From NCBI RefSeq assembly GCF_010183535.1, contig NC_071330.1, positions 11,389,717 through 11,453,716 on the forward strand: 64,000 nucleotides of DNA, given 5' to 3'. The stretch is from Caenorhabditis remanei. Taxonomy: Eukaryota; Nematoda; Chromadorea; Rhabditida; Rhabditidae. Below the pieces are notes generated by a model, which saw only the letters and a program-made list of their open reading frames with translations, was not told the origin of the DNA and did no database searches. Positions 48,031 through 60,200 of the stretch are shown here, in pieces (positions within the stretch are counted from its first letter, which is position 1; every line of letters begins with the position of its first letter). A program made the position numbers and the translations under genes.

Positions 48031-49379
48031 TCAGTTTCGGAACTACGGTTTACTTGTGAGCTGATTATATGAACTGTACATGGACTAGTTATCTAATTGT
48101 AATGGTTTTCAGGTCATGCATTATGATGCTCTCAGTTTCGACTCTCCTGTCGGATATTTAAAGATTTATATTTACCAAATCGAGTGCGGCATGGCATTTC
48201 CAGTACGTCTAATTGCTAGTTGCTGCTGACATTTGAGTAAACAGAAATTCTAAAATGTCATTGATAAAATTGTCAAATTTCGCAAGTTCTGCTAGAATAC
48301 TACGTTCATCTCAATCATCAACCGACCGGAAGCTTCGATGGAACAAAAGGTTCTTCACATCAACAACTCTGTTATTTTTAACCGAAATAAAAGACAAAAA
48401 GATAAAAATAAAAGGGATAAGGAGAGAGTATCTGTTGGGTTGGGGAGGATATAAAATGATAAATGACAAATCGGTTTGATGAGGAAAGAGAGGATACAAA
48501 CCCACACTCACTCAATGACGTTAACTGAACAAAAAAACGAAAAAAGAGAAATGTATTTTTGGGTGATTCCTGATGAGAAGAAGGAGGAGAAGACTCTCGT
48601 ATTTTTAGATGAACTGGTGTGACAAGAGAGACGGGAACAATATGATGTGATCAGGGGGAAGAGAAGAAATGACGTGGATTTTAATATTTGAGAAAATTCT
48701 GAAATTCGATATGTGATATTTGGTAATAAAGGTCATTAGAAATTGAGACGATCGGATTTTGGAAGTCAGAAAATCAGAAGTTTTGATGATTCACTTTTTA
48801 ATCTTGGATCATTTGGAAATTATGAGAAGGAGGCAATGGAAAGATGCATAGTAGATTGGATAAAATGTGTTTGGTGCTGCTTAAGTCTTTCAGAGTACGT
48901 TGTTTTGCTTAGCAACTATGGAATCAATAGATGATTTTTTTTTGAATTTCTTTCAAAAATACCCTAGAAAGACTCACAACCTATTATTTCTCCGAATTCC
49001 AGTAAAGTGTAAATGAGTAGCGTCTGGCGTACCGTCGGCGCGTTTTTGAAATATTGAAAACAGCTACATTATGGTAGTTTTTATTGAGTTTGTCAAAAGT
49101 TTTAGATTCCTTCAAGTATCGTAATCAATTAGTACAAAACCCCCTATCCAAAAATTTTTGGCTCGCCGTCGGCGCGTTTTGAAATCTAAACATCGTGAAA
49201 ATGATCGTAACTAATAGTAAGCAGCAACATCTCAAATTTTCGGGTGCCTCCCTTAATCAGACTGACCGAAATAGAACTGGTACGAATCAGAACTTCTCGG
49301 ATCAGAACAAGCCAAATTAGAACTGGACGGTTCTGATTAAAGTTGACGGTATGGCAAACTAGTATGGAGCTACTTAGCT

Positions 49380-49635
49380 TTACCAAACTTGTCACGGTCC
49401 GGGCCGGTCTGAAATCGGGATATATATGTGAACTAAATTTTGAAATTTTTCCGAAAATGTCGATTTTTTTTACTATACTTCAGAATTAAAAAATCAAAAG
49501 CTAGTTATGCATCAAGAAATAGGATTTTTAATGTAATTTTTTTAATTTAAAAAATTTTGTCAAAAAATAAGTACCTTTTCTTGAAGCCAGCAAAATCTCA
49601 GTCCGGCCCGGGCAGGCCGAAATTTGGCAAGTTTA
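49380..49635. repeat. Inverted repeat with GGTCCGGGCCGG / CCGGCCCGGGC ends
   Basis: ACTTGTCACGGTCCGGGCCG at the left and CCGGCCCGGGCAGGCCGAAA with TTGGCAAGTTT at the right are inverted partners about 210 bp apart, with an AT-rich interior. Likely a non-autonomous element of the same group as 45395-45615. Confidence 0.65.
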
Positions 49636-50094
49636 TCTCTAACTAGAAAGTATCTGACACTAAACATCTCTCATTTTGAAATTTCTACGAATCTAAGTTT
49701 TCTGAGCCAAACTATAGATGCTTATCGTGTTCAAGTTCTCAAGTATAACCAAAAAACTCTTATTCTAAGCATCTCCTCATCTCTAACAACCAACACCCAA
49801 AATCGCAAAAAAATATGTTTTTTGGAGATGAATAAATTGAGATCTGCCCCTTCTTCTCTTATATATTTTGTAAGTTATCCCCTCTTTGCTAACAGAATAT
49901 ATCGAATGTAACTAATCGGAAATGTCGTCTCAGATTTCATGTCGAAGACGAGTAGTTAGTTGGAGAAGAGAAAGAGGAGAAGAAAACGACTGAATTCAGG
50001 AGGAAAAAATATAAAAGTTTTTGAAAAAAAGAAGGGGAAATTCGAAAGAAAAAAGCACTTCCTTGTCTTTTCTGCAGCTGATTTCATTTCCGGA

Positions 50095-50580
50095 TTTCGG
50101 TGTGTCCGCGGATGTCCGGATGTCCGGATGTCCGGAAACAACTGGGAGGTGGATTGAATAGAGAAAGTGGGAGATTGGATATGTTGGGGTGTCGGTTTGT
50201 CCGGATGTCCAGAATCTAGTCTGTTCAGAAAACACGATTTCTTGCAACTGCGATCCACCGAAACTAAACAATTTTAAGTGAAAAAGTTAGAATCGCAGAG
50301 AAAAAGAACGATTTGAAAAAAATTCGGTAGAGCAAAACTGTAAAACCGGTGAAGCAGCAGTCTGTTCAACTACTCGAGCAAAAACTGGATATGTCTGTCG
50401 GTGTGTCTGTCTGTCCGCATGTCCACCTTCCTTTTTATGGATATCTGTTTATCCGAATGTCTGTCTGTTCGTTTTTCCGTTTGTCCAGATGTCCAAACGT
50501 CTGTCTGTCTGTCGGTGCGTCTGGATTTCCGAATCTACCAAGTTGTCCGCCCGTCTATCAGTATGTCCTCCATTCAAACA
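50095..50580. repeat. Dense GTCTGTCTGTCCGGATGTCC tract, inverted orientation
   Basis: Many units of TGTCCGGATGTCCGGATGTC and TGTCTGTCTGTCGGTGTG run from about 50100-50215 and 50390-50560. This is the complement orientation of the motif seen near 45.2-46.5 kb. A degraded copy of the TTACAACTGCG palindrome (about 50230-50350) separates the two blocks. Confidence 0.65.
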
Positions 50581-51210
50581 GAAATTTCAAAATTCCAAAA
50601 ATCCGACCAAATCAAAACTCACAAAAAAAGGCGGAAGAGTAGGAAACAAAGTTTCGAAAAATCTGGTTTTTCTAAAGTTTTGTGCTCGAGGAAGAAGACT
50701 CAAAAAGCGAAAAAAGTAGAGAAGAATGCAATAAATGCAAATCCATCTTCTTCTTTCTCCAACAAGTGGCCATCTTCTCTTCTTCCCTTGTCTTCCTCTT
50801 CTTTTTCAGAATTTTCCCCATGGGACGAGAACTCGATTCAAATCTGCAGAGAGGCCTCCCTTCTCGTTTTGTTCCTCTGTCAGACAGCAAATCTACCAGA
50901 GAAAACTAAAACATGTAAACTCACTTCAAAAATGAGGTTTACTCTACCACCAACTCTCCGAAAAATGATAAATATAGAAGTGAAAGGAGGGGAAAACAAG
51001 ACAACAACAAACGATTCGGTCGTCCGGAAGACATTTCAAGAATAAAAAGGGGAGGTTCCTCCTATTGGAATCTATTTTTATTGTTATGATGGGGGCAAAA
51101 ATCAACAGACAACAAACCGAGGGGAGGCACTTTGAAATAGATATTTCTTATTTACAAAAAAGAAAAAGGTTAATGTGAAAAGTGGTAAAATCATAAAAAA
51201 ATGTTGTGAT

Positions 51211-54200
51211 TCAAGTCCGACGTTTGACACGGATATAGAGGGCGAGGAAGGCAAGGAATCGGAAAGCGAAGATCATAAATGCCATCACTCCGATGTCAGT
51301 CCAGAAATTGGATTGTTTGAAACTGAGATTCGAGAGAACTTCGGTTCCATTACGAGCACAGTATTCCTGGGAGGTGCAGCCTGAAAATGAATGGGGTTCA
51401 CAAAACACGTCGACAGCGCCCCAGTCTTTGTAAAAACTAACCAGGAATCTCCTCAACATGTGTCCATTGTCCAATAGCGACTGCTTCATATCCATATCCA
51501 AAGTAGGAAAGATATTTCATCGGAACAAAATACCATTTGAGAGTATCTTGATTAATGAAAAATCCTCCGAAAGCCATCATTGGAACGACGAAAATCGGCA
51601 TGACGGCAACCGCCAAATTGACAGTTCCAAATGCACAACTGAATAGGTATCCGATGGAAATAGCAATGTTTTGAACGAGCATTCCGACGAGAATATAGAT
51701 TAAAAATGAGTCAATCAATGGAACAAGACCAGACATCCAGTAGAGAATTGAGGTGAATAGGATTGCACATATGGTGTAAGATGGGAGTTCGGCGAGATTT
51801 TTGGAAATGAAATAGGCAGAGACACGGTAGAGACGGGAGCTGGATTCTCGGTAGAAAGTGTTCATTTCGAGACAGAAATGCTGAAAATAAGGAGATTGAA
51901 TCGGGTGGAATGAGACTCTCTCCTTCTGAAAACTCACATGAACAACACTGAACTGAAACATGAATGCCATATTCGAGATCATCTGGTACAGCGATCCATT
52001 GATATTCATAATCTTCCGTTGATCGATCGGACTATTATTCGTGTAGATCAATCCAGTCAGAATTGCAATTATGATACTTTGAAATATTTGAACTTTGAAA
52101 AGTGTCGGTTCGCGGAGCACCGTCTTCGATGCTCTCCATGTAAGAGCTCTGATTTGCTGGAAAAACGAGGCACCGAATACCGGGCGTCCGAAGTTTGAAG
52201 CGTAGCGACGACGCCAGTCTTCACTGTATGCACGGTCTCCTGGAAAATAGAAATTTGGAAAGGATTTGTGAGTTTGTGGTTTCAAGAAATCTGACTGATG
52301 GTCAACATGTACCTTTTTTTAAATTATAAAATTTCATTTGTTCTGGATTTTAGAACAGGACAGAGAACAGACTCAAACTGTGTACGGTAGGGAAGATTAC
52401 TGTAATGACATGGGACGCTAAGGTTTGGAATTCCGGAGTATCAAAATAGCCGATATTGGGAATACAGTAAAAATTGACAAAATAGTTGTTTCGTTTTTCA
52501 GTCTGTGGGTTTAGAAACATCTGGTTCGACTCACTTTCAGTTTGAAAATCTAATTAGAACTTTCGTAAAAAATCAATACGACTGAAAACCTGTGAATATT
52601 CAAAAGTCAAATGAAATTGTCGAGCGTTTCTATCTATGCATTTCAGCAAAGCTCTACTTTCTGTGGTGTTTTATAATCTTTTACTTTAATCAGTTGTTTT
52701 TTCATTTTGTTCCACAATTTTCAGTCATCTGCTGGTCTTTCAATTAGTTCAAATGTATCTGTGCATCCCACGCCCCTCTAAAGAACCCACTTTCATCAAC
52801 TTCTCTTCCACTCGACTCCTTGAAAACTGATTTTCCATTCTCTGAATACTTGAAAGTATCACAAATTCTCTGAATCTGATTCATTTTCATCACTTCCTCT
52901 TTCGGATCTCGAACTGACATTGTTGCCAGATAGTGATCCGATGGATTGAAATTCATCGGTATTGGTAGACTTAGCTCCGCCCACATCTTCTCGGCTGCTA
53001 ATTGGCTTCCGCAGAACGCCACGCTTCCATTCACCATCATGTAGACACTGAAAGAGGGGGTACGGTAACCGGAATCCGATAAGAGATGTTTACCTATCAA
53101 ATTGTGCAAAAACCTGTGAGGATGGCTGATGAATCGTCAAAAGAATAGTCATATTCCGTGTAGCTGCCAACTTTTTCAGCACACAGACCACCTGATAGGC
53201 CAAGAATGAATCCAGTCCGGACGTCGGCTCATCACAAATCAGAATCGGCGGAGACGTCAGAATTTCAGAAGCGAAAGCGAGTCGTTTCTTCTCACCGCCC
53301 GAGATTCCTTTGCGTGTACGGGTGCCGATGATTGAGTTGGCGATTTTTTGAAGACCGAGCTGAAATTGAAGTGATTGAAATGTATTGTAGAAAGCAGACA
53401 CACTCACATCTCTCATGACACTCCGAACTCGGCGATCCTGTTCTTCTGAACTGTATTCCGATCCCATTTTGAGTTTAGCCATGAATCGGAGATGCTCTTC
53501 TACCGTAAGACTTCCAATGAAGCAGTCGTCTTGTTGCACGTAAGCACACACTTGACGCATGTAGGATCGCTCGGCACGGATTCCATTGACCTGAGAAATA
53601 ATATAGGAATAGAAAAAAGGAAAAAGAAAGAAGAGAAGGGTATGGAGACTACAGTAATATAGAATAATATTTTGGGTTACTCTATATCCGGCTGTACGTC
53701 TGTCTCTCCGGATATCTAATTCAGAGATTTTGACACGTCGGCAGCTCATACTATAGTATTTCAATATCAGCCCCTCTTCTTTTTATTGGTCAGATCATTA
53801 AACCTAACTAAGCACTACAGTATCCTTCCGAAAACTTCCTAACCGAATGCAATAAATCACTGCTACAGTAACCCCAAATCTAAAAACATTTAAATTACTA
53901 CAGTACGAACTTTTTTTCTGCCTACTGTTATCGACACGTGAATCAGAAGACGTGGGTCAGGTGGGCCAAGATAGAAACAGAAGTGGTTTATGAAAAGAAG
54001 GAAAAGAAAATGATTATAATTCTCTTCGCAACATCACTGTCGATAATTAGGGGGAAAGAGGAGAAAAGAAGACGTCATCACCAGAAGAAGATGTGAAGGT
54101 GAAGAAGGAGATGACTTGCAATATGTTCAGTATTGCATAAGCCAAAACGGATTATCGTGGTTTGCACCAAGTTTACAAAGAACAATGTGTTCGGAGCAGA

Positions 54201-57200
54201 CTGCTGATGTAAGCAAATGATTAGGTTGAATCATTTTGATAACAGGCAAATTTTGGAATTTTTTGGCAGGTAAAGTATATTTCAAAGATCACGGAGACCG
54301 TTTTGAAATGCGATTCGTACGGAAAGAGAGCAGACAGTTTAGGAGAGAAACCGTTGATCATCTCCTCGCGACGTGAGCTGCTCGAAACAGCAATTCAGCA
54401 AGCTACAAATCGCTAAAGTTCGGTAGTTATCTATACAGTATAGCAACCTACATAGCAAACTTTAAAGTTGAGTCCATCCGTGCTTCCAAGAATTTCAGAA
54501 AATAGTTTCTGATATCGAAACTTTTACCACTCGTTTGTATACCTCTAGGACCATAGTTCTCTTCTCGTTTGGATGACAAAAAATTACAGTAGCTCGTGTA
54601 CTACTATAATGATGACAAATAACACTACACCATAGAATCGAATCTAGCCACAAAGTGACGTGTAGGTTGAAGAAGAACAATTGGATCCCCTCGCTTTCTC
54701 TTCTTTTTGAACTATCAATATCGTTCGTTCGTATGAACTTCAAAAGATGTGTTATGATAAGTGATTTCTGAACTTCTCATAGATTGGCTGGTACAGTGAT
54801 TTTGCAGAATATGAAGAGAGGGAAGATATGAAGACGATCGCGTGGCGAGGTATTGGCATGTTTGATGATACGGCTTGGAGACAACTCAAAGCGGATTCTC
54901 GACTTCACGAATAGCTTCAGCAATTAGAAAATCCTGAGGACACTGGTAAATTCTTCGGCTTGAATATTCCGATTTTTTCACATACGTGTGCTACCGTATT
55001 CATTTTGATGAAAAATAGCGATTGACTCATTCAGTCCGAAAAACGGAGAATTGAAGATCAAGTTATAGTAAAATAAAAATAGATCCGCTTGAGAAACAAA
55101 AACCAGACGACAAATATTTACTCTCAGGGACTTCTCATCATCAAGTTTGAGATAAGTCATTTCCCATAAGTTTCAGGAAAACAGTTTCTCATTAGTGAAA
55201 TCTGTTTACAGACCCATGATTATGTGAGGTTTGGTCTTAGTTTCAGATAGACTATAAAAGATGTTACTATTTGATCTTTTCTCAAAACTTGATTCTGGTC
55301 AGAACATAGCTTCCATCATATCTTACGCAAACTTGCGTACCTGACCTCCAGAATCCAGATTTTTGTCTTTCATGTTTTTGCGTTCTCCATTTTTACAGAA
55401 ATTCCACAAAACGACCTCTATCGTCTGGAGTACTTCCCTGTTTTTTCTGCCGTATTTTGAATTTGATCAAATAAAAATTTCAAATTGAAAACTTGATAAG
55501 ACGTATCAGAAGAATTTGTGATAACAGGAGAGACTGTTGTAACTTTTCGTCCCCTGTCTCCACTCTCCTTCTTTTTCGACCACCGAGACCGCCATGACCA
55601 TCAAGAAACCCACTATCATCTTTGAAGGGGTCTCTCTTCAGAGGTCCATGTGTTTGAGGCATGATTCGTATTGATTAGATGGTGAAGGGGTAAACTATAG
55701 ACGTTCTTTGAACTAGACTTTGTTCCCGATATGGAAAAAGAAGAGACATTTCTTCTTCTCCGTCGTCTTCTTCTTCACCACTTCTTTCGACCTTCTGCAG
55801 CAGCCAAAGGGCTATCTTGAATTTGAAGTTGTGAAAGAAGAAAGAGAGAAGGACACAAAAGCTGCCAAAAAACAGCTGTTTGTCATTTTGCTTTTCATCT
55901 TCTTTCTACTGGGGTACATAGCCAGCAAGTCAGATGATTCCACTTCGTACCCAATCGTTTGAATACCAAGAAAACAAAGATAGACATTCGATGTCATATG
56001 TTCCAATTCACGAAGAGTAGAATCTAGGCGCCTGGGATCTTATCAAGCCTTCTGACTCTTTCTGTTGGATCTTCTGGCTTTGCTTGCTAGTTATCTTTAT
56101 TACCAGATGTCTTCTGATGACCTGATTTCTTGGTTAAATGTTTGTAAATGTTTCAACTTAAAAGTTCAAACGACTGCCTAGAAAACCAAGTTGTAGTTTT
56201 CTTATGCCTCTATTAATAGCCTAGAAGCCATCTGACAATGAAAAATCTGTTCCGTTCTTACACTAACCAGTATCATCTCACGTGTTCGACACAAGCTTCC
56301 AAGGTTGGTTCAATTAAGTTTTCTAGGCCATCTGCCTGATTTCACGTGAAAACCACCGTAAGTATAAATTCGAAACGAAACTAAATCCTAGTCTTTCGAT
56401 CTATTTGATCTAATCTCAACAGATATCGATCCAATCATCTGGTGACCGCTAAAAGCTTGAATTCAAGTGTACTGTGGTCACAATCTGTCCTCCTCCAACC
56501 TTCTTCAGATCGAACTCTGATGGGAAATCACACAACCCGACACACTCAATTGTCATCATTTCTGTGTCTCTTCTGATTCCCATGACAAGAAGAAAAAGAA
56601 GAAGGAGGAGGTGGGAGAAAGAGATTCCCCCATGTTTCTAGACTCCTCCTTCTCCTCCTCTCTTCTTAATTATCATCCTTTTTCTCTTTTCTCATCAGAA
56701 TTCATCGTCTTCTTGTCACTTAAACCCTCATCTTGTTCCAAATCGTTCCATTCATTCAACTTTCTTTCAGTCTTTCAAATTCAAAAATGTCTTCTTCTTC
56801 TTCTGATACTCCCTCAACTTCATCCGTCTTTCTCCCGGCATGGCCTGCAAGGCGTACAGACGACAATATGTATCCCAACGGGTTCGTTTTTTATTCTTTT
56901 TCTTCTTTTCATCTATAGTAAGATGGAAACCAGATTGTTCTCCGATAATCATCTCTTTGTCTTTTGTCTCTGCGTTTCTTCTTACTTCGAGTATTAGTAA
57001 GGTAATTCCTTATACTCAAATTGTACATATAGTACAGCGTATTAGGAAGAACATGAACTGATAAGGAATCTCTGTGTTGACTCACAAAAATATGAAACAA
57101 CTGATTGTAATTTGAAAATGATAGCCAGACAACGTATAGTTCATTTAAAATTTCGACCATTTCAGAAGCACGAAATCCGATGAACTCATTCTCCATGACT

Positions 57201-60200
57201 ATGGTCTTGAAGAGATTCCATTGCGTTACCACGTGGAGCAGCCCAAGGAGGAGTACGATCCACTTAATATCAAAAAGTTGGATTTGACACAGAACTCATT
57301 TGTCGTTATTCGCGGACTCCGAACTTTCACAAATGTCTCAATGCTTGATGTCTCATTCAACTCATTGTCGTCACTTCCAGAGGAAATTGGAAGTTTGACT
57401 AGTTTGACGTGAGTTTTCCCTTCTAATCGTCAGAATCTTTATCTTCTGATCATTCCAGAACCCTGATCGCTCGCAATAATCTACTCGAACATCTTCCAAA
57501 AGGAATGCAACTTTTGCAAAATATGGAACATCTCTATTTGTCTGGAAATCGGCTTGAATATGTTCCACCTGTCATTTTGACCATGAGAAAGTTGAAAACT
57601 CTTCATCTCGGTGGAAACTATATAGATTCGTGCCCTTCCAATATCAGCGTTTTAGCTTCGTAAGTTTTCCACTTGAGAATTATATTCTTAACTTCTGAAT
57701 TCCAGATTGACCGTATTATACTTCGGAGGAAACCGTCTCCGTGAAATTCCCGCTTCAATCGGTTGCCTCGATCAATTGGAAAATCTTGGACTTTGTGATA
57801 ACATACTAGAGACGATTCCATCAACTTTGGGAGATTTGCACTATTTGGAAACATTGTCATTGCATAACAACAAACTTCGAACTCTTCCAACTGATATTCT
57901 GAATCTCCGACGTCTTCAACAGTTGTCACTTCGTAATAATCCATTGGTTCACTCTTTCGTTCATAACATGGATTTGGCGCCACCATCGCTCAAAGAGTTA
58001 TCAGGACGGACTGTGAGACAGAACTACCATAATGTTCCAAATTTGGACGAAGTTTTGCCAACGTAAGTGAAAAACTGTTGTTAGCCCCCTATAATCACTT
58101 TCTAATGATACAAAACCTTTAAATAGATTGTAGTACTCCGGTTCAAAAAATTCTTTGATTGACTGATTCATAGTACACTCTCGTGATCCAAGTTTGATCC
58201 AATTGAACTTCAAAACATTTCCTCTTTTGATAGCTTCCAATAGCCTTGATCAGAGTACACATACTTTCTTGATTCAATTACAGTAATCCTATTTCAGTGA
58301 CCTCGTCGCATATCTCAATTCTGCCTGCCAATGCGTCAACCCTGAATGCAAGGGAGTCTATTTCGATGCTCGTGTTGAACATGTCAAATTCGTTGATTTC
58401 TGTGGAAAGTATCGTGTTCCATTGATGCAATTCTTGTGCTCTCCGAGATGTTCCGCCGGAATTCCTTCAGTTGATTACGAGACTTCATCTGAATCCGAGG
58501 AGGAAATCGAACCAATTATGCGACGTGTTTTGCTCGGTTAATCGACCAATTTTTCAAAATTTTCGGTGATTTTAACCGTTTTTTTAGTATCTCATTTGCT
58601 TATGATCTCTTGTTCTTTTTTGTTATTTTCCCCCCAAGATTCGTATTCTTTCAATTTCTACACATAACAGGGTATTCTCACTACAAACCAAATCAAAATG
58701 AACCGTTTTACCCCTATAATACCACATGTTTGAAAACGGATTAAAAAGACCAAATCCTAACCGAAGGATTAAAGGAGGTCATCAAATTGGAGAGGTCTTT
58801 CAATGGAATGTCAGTCAGAAAAAAAGAGTAAAAGAATGCGATATTCGTTTCTGTTACTAGTATTAACTGTGATTCTTGCACTATTTGATAATGTGGAAGC
58901 AGCTACAAAGGCACCGAAACTCTCGAAGGCAACAAAGGTGAGATTAGTGGAAAAGTGTCGAAGATGCGCGTAAAACTAAATGAACAAGTACAGAAGCTTG
59001 GAATTATTAAACGGGCCAGAAGCCAAAGCGATGTCTCCGAATTTTCTGGGTACAAAAATGTCCCAGTTTCATCTCTTTTCAAAACTACACAAAAACGCGT
59101 CGAAGGTGCACCAGTTATATTTCACGGGCACCTATCTCGTTGAACATTTAAAAAAAATAAAACTCAACAAGTTGATGGTGAAAAGTTGAATTTGTTGTCA
59201 ACGCGTCAGAGGAACGCCAGTCAAAATATTTTCAACTTGACGCATATGATAGTCTGATACAATCCTCATCAAGATTTTCATCATCTCCATCAAAAAATGC
59301 GCCTCAGACACCCCAGCCCTTACTAATTCGGAGAACAGGTTCTAGTTGCAACAAGCGAAATTAGTGTATGACCCAATCTTTTCGATAATTGTCATCATCA
59401 CCATCACAAGGGGGATTCCCCCGTCTCCTTCATGTCTTATCATCACCTTCATATTCTTTTTTTACAGAAAACAGTCAATAAATTGGTCAATTGTTTGACA
59501 CCAGTAGACACAGTATTGGCAGCAAAAACAGCCGATTGCGAGGATAGTGTTTGTGTGTCGAGTGCCAAGCAATATGCACAGAGAAGGTATCCACAACAGT
59601 ATCAGAGTACTGTCGTACCGTGTTTATCGTCAACGACTACACTGGCACCGGTGACGGAGAAATTGGTGAAAAGTCACAGAGAGAATGGAAATAAGAAAAT
59701 GAAGATTCAAGCGGAATGAACTGATTTTTGGGATATGAATAATGAAGATGTTGATTTGTGATGTTTTGATATACAATTTATAATGAAGAGAGCTTGCAAT
59801 ATAGAGTTGTACTGTGAAAAAAATAAAGTTTGGCCAAGGATTTTCAAAAAAAATTTTCGCGCCCAAAACACTTTAGTTCACAAATGCACTAAAGTGTTTT
59901 GGGCGCGAAATTTTTTTTTGAATATCTTTGGCCAAACTTTATTTTTTCCACAGTATTAGCGCGGCACGCTTCTTACAACCGCGCTCTACCGAAACCGAAT
60001 ACAAAAATAGGTGCGAAATTGAGAGACTCAGAGAAAGAGAGAAATTGTTTAAGGGCATTTCAGTAGAGCGCAGTTGTAAGAACTGAGCTTAGCTCATAGA
60101 TGCGTTTGCACATTTTGAACACTGAAACAGCTTTATGGGCGCTTCTTATAAGCTTATGACTCTTATAGAGATGTCCGAAATTCCTATAAAGCTCCTACCA

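Larger units (their letters stand above)
35582..51210. other. 15.6-kb stretch without a supported gene
   Basis: I found no exon chain on either strand. The + strand is dominated by GA-rich or CT-rich low-complexity tracts (for example 36000-36530, 38200-38580, 41500-41880, 46850-47130), with CT/GA microsatellites (38448-38463, 41531-41549, 44777-44804, 45813-45838) and dispersed repeats listed separately. Some or all of it may be 5' regulatory or 5' intron sequence of mvk-1. Long open frames here are Ser/Phe/Leu- or Lys/Glu-rich translations of the tracts. Confidence 0.5.

Noticed and set aside
50401..51045. A 214-codon plus-strand frame with CLSVRMS / SVCPDV repeats
   Set aside because: The first part is the dispersed GTCTGTCTGTCCGGATGTCC repeat and the rest low-complexity Lys/Ser; not a cysteine-rich protein.
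57618..57986. A 122-codon minus-strand frame inside the LRRC58-like gene
   Set aside because: Antisense shadow of exon 4 and its flanking intron.
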